Source of the DNA: Corallium rubrum
Lineage: Eukaryota > Cnidaria > Anthozoa > Scleralcyonacea > Coralliidae
Assembly (NCBI GenBank): GCA_964035015.1
Contig: OZ035999.1
Span: forward strand, 1 to 64,000
Direction: 5' to 3'
Length of the DNA: 64,000 nt
Every line of letters begins with the position of its first letter. Positions within the stretch are counted from its first letter, which is position 1. A model generated the notes under the pieces. The model was given only the letters and a program-made list of their open reading frames with translations. It had not been told where the DNA came from and searched no databases. Position numbers and translations under genes: made by a program. Below, in pieces: positions 57,014 to 64,000 of this stretch.

Positions 57014-60000
57014 TCAGTAAAATACTTCTATTTCAGTTGGAGTAAAGTTGTAACTTCCAGCCAGAAGAGATCTGGTTTGTGCAGTGCAAGGTTGGTATCC
57101 TGGGGGTGGTTGATATGTGCGGCCAAGGTAGGAGAATGATTGTTGATTGTGATTGGAGTTATTACTGATGTAGAAATCACAATCTCCAAAGACTGGTCCG
57201 TAGTCAGGACCACTGATGATTGCACATTGCTTGTTGTGAATATCGCATTTGAATGCAGGTATGTCGTCTTTATTTTGTAACGAAAACAAAAACGAGGAGT
57301 TGGACTCTTTATAAACACCTTGACCTGAAATAAAATGTAAATTATTTACTCCATGTGCAGGGGCGGATTTAACGTTAGTCAAACAAGTCAAACGACTAAG
57401 GTGAAAAAAGGCGCAGAAAAAAAATCTCTTTCTATAGTTTTTCCATATATTCACTGCTATACTCTACAAGACTATCCAAGTCAATAATATCTAGTTACTC
57501 TGGTCACGCGAATATATGATAAGCACGCAGCGCCGTGTAAACAGAGCGCGGCTTAGCTTTGTTCTTCATCTTGCCTGATTTGAGCTATTGTATTAGCTGC
57601 GGTGATTGGCTAAATACCTAAAACGAATTCTATTACGCTCGTTCATTGGTTTGCCTGATTTCGTTGTCTTTTTTGCCTGATTTGGACCATTATATGACTT
57701 ATTCTCATTGGTTGAATTTTCGCAGAAGCTCTTTATCATGAACATTGATTGGTTGGCGGCGTTTTACTTTGTAGTTCTTGCCTGGTCTGCCGACTGATCT
57801 GCTGTCGAGACTGCCGATTCTGCCGAACATAAATTATGTATACTAAGAGTCAGACTGGGAGAGCTCTTTCAGTTTTGAACACATTTCGAACATGACTTTA
57901 CAAACGTGATAAAACGTGTAGTATTCACTTCAATGAAACAGCAGTGATGATTCAATTGTCCCGATCGGTAGGTAAGTTTTTTATTATTATCGACACTGGC
58001 TAAGGCCAGAAGGTATTACTCGTTAAAGGATTCTCAGAGTCTTGGCAGTCAGACTCAAACGGCTCAGAACATATCGCGGTAACTAATCCTTTGATTATGA
58101 AACGCGTATATTATAATAATAGTCTTATATATATAGACGCGACGTTTATAATAGTATTCTATTCTGGCTGAATGACTGTATGGGTTAGTAAATTTGATAG
58201 CGCTTGCGAACGTGAATTATTTAAATTGAACCATGTGATGTCTGGTAGTGATAGTTCTGCGTAAATACTGCACAACATGAGAACACATTAGTTTTGTTTG
58301 GTTGCCTCGTGTTCCTCTTGATGTTTCTCACACGACCAGATCTTAGCCTCAGTGGCCTGGAATATCATTCAAAATATCTAAAGTGCTTAATGATTTTGGT
58401 AACATGATTCTTTGATCTTGTCATATGAATGTGTTTAGGGGTGGACCATTAGAAATCAAGGGAGGGGGGTGTGAAAAATATGTGTGCATGAATTTTTTTT
58501 TTCAGCTCAAATTCCCTGCAGGACTTTTTTTTTCAGTGTGCAAGCTCTGCAGGAATTTTTTTTTTATAGGGTTATTTAAGCGATACGCGAAAGGATGCCA
58601 GTCCAAAACTGACCACGTGGCACTTTATAAAAACAGCGAGATGTGGCCTACAAATACAAGTATAACTAGCGATCATATTAAAGTGGTGAATAGCGGCTTG
58701 CACGCTATTAAAAAGACGATGATGATAAATATCAGTGTTCAAAAGTGTTTCTCTGGAGGGTTTATAAAATTGAACCACTCAATAAAAAGTTGCACACATG
58801 GTCATAAGAAGCTTGATAAACTTAGGGGGGGGCAACTCCCACGAGGCGCCACCATGGTTGGCGCCGAGCGTAAAAATTTTGAAAATTTGGAGTCTCTAGA
58901 TCGTTGGAAATGGCATTTTCAGAGTCTTCTCTACCTCTTTCGTTAGGCCCTTTCATTAATTCTTTCATTATGATTTGTGAGTATGCTATCCGTCAGTCAG
59001 GATGGATTATTATTAATAATTGGCCGAAATTAATAATAAATCAATTTTTTTGGGGGGACTGAAAGCTATTCCGGGCCACCCTATAAAATATTGGGGGGGG
59101 GGCAGCCCCCCGGCCCCCCTGCTTCCTACGCTCCTGGTTGCACAAACTCTGAATTCAAGTTTCGCTATTTCGAATTTATTTTGCATCCTCCTTAATTTTT
59201 ATTTCACAATTTTTATTTTTTATTTGAGATAATTAATATAAATGAAATAAGGAAATTTTATATAACAATGAATAATAGATAGTTTGTAGTGTTTGAAACT
59301 ACCTGAAGTTTCTAAATAGTATATTTGACTGTTTAATCAGTGAGCTTTTCCTTTTTATCATATGATAAATTACATAGTGCACTTTGCTTGCACGAATTTT
59401 TTTTTTGTTGTTGATCGTTTGCACGATTTTTTTTTCTTTATCATTTTCCTTGCGCGAATTTTTTTTTGGTAATTGTCACCCCCCCTCCCTTGATTTCTAA
59501 TGGTCCACCCCTTATGTGTACGTTCTGATGTTATTCAGGATTTCCGTCGGGGGTGCATACGTAGCAGCTACCTAAGATTCGATTTATTGGATTTTCCCCC
59601 GTTATTTTCTATAATTTTAAATGCATTTGCATAGCAAAAAGTCCACTTTATCCGATAAATTTATTTGACACCTTCCAGATTTGATAAAATGCGCTATTGA
59701 AAACACGATTTAAAACTTTTAAATCTTTCTCCAAAGTACCGTCAGAATGCAGGAAATGCCATTTCAGAGGTCCAAATTTCAAAAATTTTCAGGGGGGGCA
59801 TGCCCCCGGACCCCCCTAGGAATGGTTTGACTAAGGTGAAAAAAATTCTAGATCCGCCCCTGATGTGTTCATCATATTTTGCTTTACTTTGTCATTGACT
59901 TTAAAAAACATTTTTAAACCAAAACAAAGAAAATTTTTAAAACAGTTCTGTCATTGAATTCTCTTGAATGTACAGTTTTAGCAGAACATAATAATTTTCT

Positions 60001-63000
60001 ACATGTTTGATATAAAATACAGAAATATAGAAAGAAAATTCAACTTCTAAAAACTAAAGTAAGGTTTCATTTTTTTAAAGTGTATATTTACTACTAAATA
60101 TACTATATACTGTAATTACAACTAAATATACTTTTTAATACTACTACAATTAACTGTAAATTATTTTATTATTAAATTTAATATTTTTTCTAAATTATCA
60201 TGTGTGGTGTTGATTCAAACTTGAATACTAAACTATCAGGAACTCAGATCACTGCATTTTTCATTTTTACAAAAAAAAATCAGTAATTCTCAATTCTTGG
60301 TTTGCACTTGACATCATGGTGGCCATGTTGGAGGAACTTTAACAAAAGAATCTCATTAGTAGCTATTGTATTTGGAGTATGTTTTCCTCCAACATGGCTG
60401 CCATATCTTTGTCTCCTAAATCTCAAGGGATTGATTGCAAACCACCAATATTTAAAGTAATTATGGCATCTGATTAATCTGACATATATTTTGGCCTATA
60501 ATAGAAAAGACTTTTTATGACTTTTTGAATCTTGTGCTGCAACCTATGTTGTTAACTCATTGCTGCCTAGAATGTCTGAGGGTTCTCCTTTTGGCTAGTA
60601 AAATTGTCTGGTGTTAGACAGAGTGAAACAATAAAGGTGCCATTTTTGAGCAGCTCAGGAATGAATGCTGTATTTCATGATGTATGTATTTTATCTGCCA
60701 ACAGACTAAAAATATTTCATTTTTGAAAATGTAGAGTACATGACATCCAACACTTCCACAAAGATAAGATCTCACTCCAGGATCAGGGTGGTCTGGAAAG
60801 ATGGCAGTCTTAGGGCTTGGGAGCAGCTGTGCAGATAGCCTGTGTAGCTGATGGTATTAGGGAGTTCAGGTGCAGGTGGTCTGCTCCTGAACCCCCTAAT
60901 ACCACCAACTATGCAGCTGGTGACTGTGGAGACTATTGTAATTCCTGGGAAAATGATGATAAAGACTTTTTACAATTATGTATGTGTTTTATAGCAGGCT
61001 TGGACTGGCCTGTGCCATTCTGCCAATAATAATAAATAATAATATAATAATTTTTTTTATTTAATCACAGTAGTACAAACTCAGCTGAGCTGCTTTTCAA
61101 GTAGCCATGAAATAAGCTGTAAAACTAATCTATTTACATCAATTATAATATACATTTATTAATTGTTTACATATGTATATGAAGTTATTTAAGATAATAA
61201 GGACAAAAAGTACTAAAAGAACAAAACATTAATATTGGAAATCAATCTGGTATGCACTCAGAAGCATTCATTAACAGCAGCTTTAAAAGATAGCAAAGAG
61301 GGGAGAATCTTTTACTGAACTGGGCAATTGATTCCACAATTTCACTCCACTGTAGCTGAAGCTCTTTTTTAGATATTCACTATTTGGACATGGCATGAAA
61401 TAGTTATTTTGAGAGACACTCCTTAAACCATATGTAGTAGTTTGGGAACTCTTTTTGTGTTGTTTTTATTATAAAGTTTCTGTGAGTTAATCATACATGC
61501 GAACAATAATGGCAACAACAATCACCAATTTTGAAATATTTCTATTTACAGAGGCTTGTGGGCAAATTTGTCTGTAATGCACCAAGTAGGCGAATGTCAT
61601 TTTTATTAATTTATATTTTTAACTGCACCCCTCTCCCTAATGGCACTGTCCCTAATACAAAGCCAGTCTGACTCTGTTTTATAGTATGGTGTTGAGACAT
61701 TTTTGAACAATTTTGAATTTAACAACATACCTGCCCAGTTCTGGTCTGTATATCCACCAAAAGTATAATCCTGAACTTTCACAAGTGTCACTGTACGACC
61801 CTTATTGTCACAACATCTGTGAAAATCTTGTGTACGCCATCCATCTCTGGTAGCTCGATAACAAAGACGCCATTGAAACTGATCACCTAACCATTCTTCC
61901 ATTTGTTTCCCATATTCCAAATGACCATTCAAAATAATTGAGGTATTACATAATTCACAAGGAACTGCTGCAGGACGACATGCTAGATAAGAAAGTAAAT
62001 TACATATGATCAGCCCATTCCTGCCTGAGGCTGAGCTGACCAATTACAGTAGTAAAGGGCGGTGCCTGTTTATTAGCGTCAAAAACGTTGCATCAAAAAC
62101 ATCGCGTTAAAAAACGTCGCGTAAAAAATGTCACTTGCTATGGACTCCGCGCTAGCCTGCGTGCAGACTTCCCCCGTTTCCGTTCCCCGACGGAAACGGG
62201 GGAAGTCTGTGCGAAGGCTAACTCCGCGCGAGCGATGAACAAACGACCTCGCAGACATATGACCTTGTTAAAGTTTTATCTGGAGTTGAATTAACTACAA
62301 CATGTACCATCTCCCTTAAGTTAATTTTTATTTATTTTTAGTTTTATAATCTTACCAACTTTTCCCAGTTTGTCCAACAACGTCGTAACATCATTGTCGT
62401 TGATTGGGGTGCTTTGATATTCAATGTTGCCATCATGAACAGGTTTAATACTCCATGGTCGCTCTTGTTTCATTCTCTCTATATTCTCGTCAATCATATT
62501 TTGGGACGAAAGGATTTCTTCATCGTTGCCTTTCTCAAGAAGGTTCTTGGCTAGATTGAAAGAACCTTTTACTTTATCCACGTGACGTTTCACTTGGGTT
62601 TCTTGTTCCACAAGTGGTTCGTGAGTTTCTTTGTATTTCTTCTCCACTTCATTCATCATTAGTTTGGCTTTCTCTTCCAGCTTTTGGGTAAAGATTTTTA
62701 AAACTTCTTCTTTCTGCCGAGTGATGTCTTTCTTTGCTTTCTTTGCATTGTCTTCCAGAGACTGTTTGGCATTTGATATCAACTCTAATGTGTCGTTGCC
62801 TGCCTTCAGGCTTTCTTCTAAGATTGTACATCGCGATGCTAATACTTCTCTTTGCTTCTCGGCTACTTCTGCTAGTGGCAAACATAAATGATCTGGACGG
62901 ACATGTTCAAAATCCATGCAATATCTGCAGACGAGTTCTTTACATGTTTTGCAATAGAACTTAAGGGTCTTGTTCTCATGTTTCTTGCAGTAAAGTTTTG

Positions 63001-63487
63001 CTCTGATCTTTGCTTGGTTCTCAGGTTGACCCAACTCGTTTACTGATAGCACAGCGTGTTTCTTGTTGGCCTGGCTGTACCAAGTTTCATGAACTTCGAA
63101 ACAGTTTTCGCACATGAACACCTCACAAGTTGTACATCGACTAACGGCTGCCTCTTGGCAACGAGAACATTTAGAAACCTTTGCTTGTCGTTGAATCGCC
63201 ATGACCTCCAACATATTTCGGATAAAATGACTGCTCGCCATTCCTGCTACTTCATCTTTTGATTTCAGATTAAATTCTGACCGACATGTTGGACAGTTGA
63301 ATACTTCAATCTTTTTACCAGCTGCTTCCTGACGATGGCGTTTTACAAACTTCTCTAAACATACTTTGCAGAAAGAATGAAAGCAAGGCAGTGTTCGAGG
63401 TTCGTTCAAAGTTTCCATGCAAATTGGACATGTCAGTAAGGATTCTAGTTCATCAACTGGAACGACGTCGGTCGAAGAAGTAGCCAT
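57014..63487 (-). CDS. TRIM-TLDc gene 4: RING, two B-boxes, coiled coil, TLDc
   Basis: Exons 63487-62356, 61982-61731 and 57324-57014, GT/AG, phases as in gene 1; 564 residues. Same domain order as the other copies. B-box 1 has CENCFEVHETW (Asn for Lys), B-box 2 has CKTCKELVCRYCMDFEH. Exon 2 differs from gene 3 by eight residues (for example GWRTQDF, KGRTV, KVQDYTF) and I find no silent change there. Exon 3 groups with gene 2 but has 18 residue differences and no silent one. Intron 2 is 4.4 kb because a hAT-like element of 2.5 kb is inserted 33 bp beyond the exon 3 acceptor; the acceptor and pyrimidine tract are intact, so splicing could persist. Predicted ubiquitin ligase. Confidence 0.92.
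57358..59862. mobile_element. Non-autonomous hAT-like DNA transposon, 2.5 kb, in intron 2 of gene 4
   Basis: Ends CAGGGGCGGATTTA and ATTCTAGATCCGCCCCTG form an inverted repeat, with GACTAAGGTGAAAAAA just inside both ends. It is flanked by 5-bp direct repeats ATGTG (57353-57357 and 59863-59867). Unit C has the empty site CTCCATGTGTTCATC. The CAGGGGCGGAT terminus is typical of hAT elements, though a 5-bp rather than 8-bp duplication points to an atypical group. I see no transposase frame. A second element is nested inside. Confidence 0.8.
58438..59511. mobile_element. Nested PIF/Harbinger-like element inside the hAT element
   Basis: Terminal inverted repeats of about 33 bp, GGGGTGGACCATTAGAAATC and GATTTCTAATGGTCCACCCC, with TTA direct repeats at 58435-58437 and 59512-59514. 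The sub-terminal T-rich runs (GAATTTTTTTTT) are also inverted. The frame 58425-58946 overlaps its left edge and is not recognisable as transposase. Confidence 0.82.
60833..60930. mobile_element. Small foldback insertion in intron 2 of gene 4
   Basis: GGTATTAGGGAGTTCAGGTG faces TCCTGAACCCCCTAATACC, with TAGCTGAT / ATGCAGCTGG outside. It interrupts the sequence GAGCAGCTGTGCAGACTATT that is continuous in gene 3. Confidence 0.7.
61017..61460 (-). pseudogene. Decayed LINE end in intron 2 of gene 4
   Basis: Orthologue of 49575-50240, with the same (AAT)n tail and the same left part. Its 5' side is cut by a deletion that joins GGGAACTCTTT to TTGTGTTGTTTTTAT. Confidence 0.72.
62153..62220. mobile_element. 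Foldback element in intron 1 of gene 4
   Basis: TAGCCTGCGTGCAGACTTCC then CCCGTTTCCG and the inverse, ending GGAAGTCTGTGCGAAGGCTA. This is the most complete copy of the element shared by all four genes. Confidence 0.8.
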
Positions 63488-63590
63488 TGTAGACAACCTT
63501 TTCTTCAAAAAGTGTAGTAGTTTCTCGTAAACTTAATCAGCAAACGAAACTAGAAATCGTTTGACTCAGTTCAGATCTTGGAAGTCTTTC

Positions 63591-63600
63591 TTTCGGTTTC
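63591..63600 (-). promoter_or_regulatory. IRF/ISRE-like motif upstream of TRIM-TLDc gene 4
   Basis: The minus strand reads GAAACCGAAA, 104 bp upstream of the ATG, as in genes 1 and 3. Confidence 0.5.
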
Positions 63601-63987
63601 GCAATAGCCATTTCTCAGTAAATGGTAATATGATTCCTTATTTCATGGTAAACTATGTAATATCCTGCTGTGATTGGTTTTCTATTTTAATATTTCCGTA
63701 TTCTTATATAGCCTAATGTTATTTCATTGGAGGAATCCGCCCTGCTCTGCACCACATGCATACCAGTACATGCGTATTGAACAGTACCTAGCAACGCGAT
63801 TAGGTTCAAAAGTTTTCTTTTTATCTTAATTTAACGTGCAAAGCAAGGCGATATAGCACAAGCGATTTTATTTACAGGTGCGATTACACTTAATTAAAGA
63901 TGCACTCAACGATGTGATTTATTCCTGCATATCATTATGTTAAACACCGCAATATAACCTGTCTGGCGGTCTCACAATACCTGGGGG

Positions 63988-64000
63988 TATCGAACGAACG
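63988..64000 (+). repeat. Start of a further CGAA microsatellite, cut by the window edge
   Basis: CTGGGGGTATCGAACGAACG matches the context that begins the CGAA blocks at 31829 and 52946, suggesting that the array continues to the right. Confidence 0.7.

Noticed and set aside
58425..58946. 173-codon plus-strand frame within the hAT/Harbinger insertion
   Set aside because: It starts at the edge of the nested element and has no transposase motif; it is more likely chance.

Overview
The window is animal DNA, most likely from an anthozoan cnidarian (coral or anemone). The evidence is intron-rich genes with animal-type proteins, a selenocysteine glutathione peroxidase, a tandem family of RING/B-box proteins ending in a TLDc domain, and a dense load of short foldback transposons whose outer motifs are of a type I associate with anthozoan genomes. 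Base composition is AT-rich, with several very long microsatellites. The species cannot be fixed from the sequence alone.

Layout. (1) Positions 1-8040, plus strand: the last eleven recognisable coding exons of CNOT1, the scaffold of the CCR4-NOT deadenylase. The introns carry GGT-type repeats, a duplicated splice acceptor, an AGGAT minisatellite, two 5S-rRNA-derived SINEs and a tRNA-derived SINE. (2) Positions 8060-15585: a MITE, a (CGG)n block of about 190 bp, an almost pure (TTA)n array of about 5.9 kb, and three more foldback elements. (3) Positions 16190-18108, minus strand: a two-exon selenoprotein glutathione peroxidase with in-frame TGA and a candidate SECIS element. (4) Positions 18947-23605, minus strand: the complete seven-exon EXOSC7 (RRP42) subunit of the RNA exosome. 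(5) From about 23.6 kb to the right end: a tandem array of four segmental units of about 9-11 kb, called here A, B, C and D. Each unit carries one intact minus-strand three-exon gene for a RING - B-box - B-box - coiled-coil - TLDc protein of about 565 residues.

The array is the most interesting part. The RING/B-box exon is highly conserved between copies, whereas the last TLDc exon differs almost only by amino-acid replacements: copies 1 and 3 show 19 replacement codons against 1 silent codon, and copies 2 and 4 show 18 against 0. The changes fall at the same positions in different pairs. Each gene has an IRF/ISRE-like GAAANNGAAA motif about 80-105 bp upstream of its ATG. I infer a ubiquitin-ligase family, possibly immune, in which TLDc is the diversifying recognition module, by analogy with the SPRY domain of TRIM5. 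Transposon insertions shared by units B, C and D but missing from A give a duplication history, while exon and promoter similarities do not all follow it, so exchange between copies is likely.

CNOT1 (mRNA deadenylation) and EXOSC7 (3'-5' RNA decay) are both RNA-turnover housekeeping genes, but nothing in the sequence shows that they are co-regulated. CNOT1 is convergent with the GPX gene.
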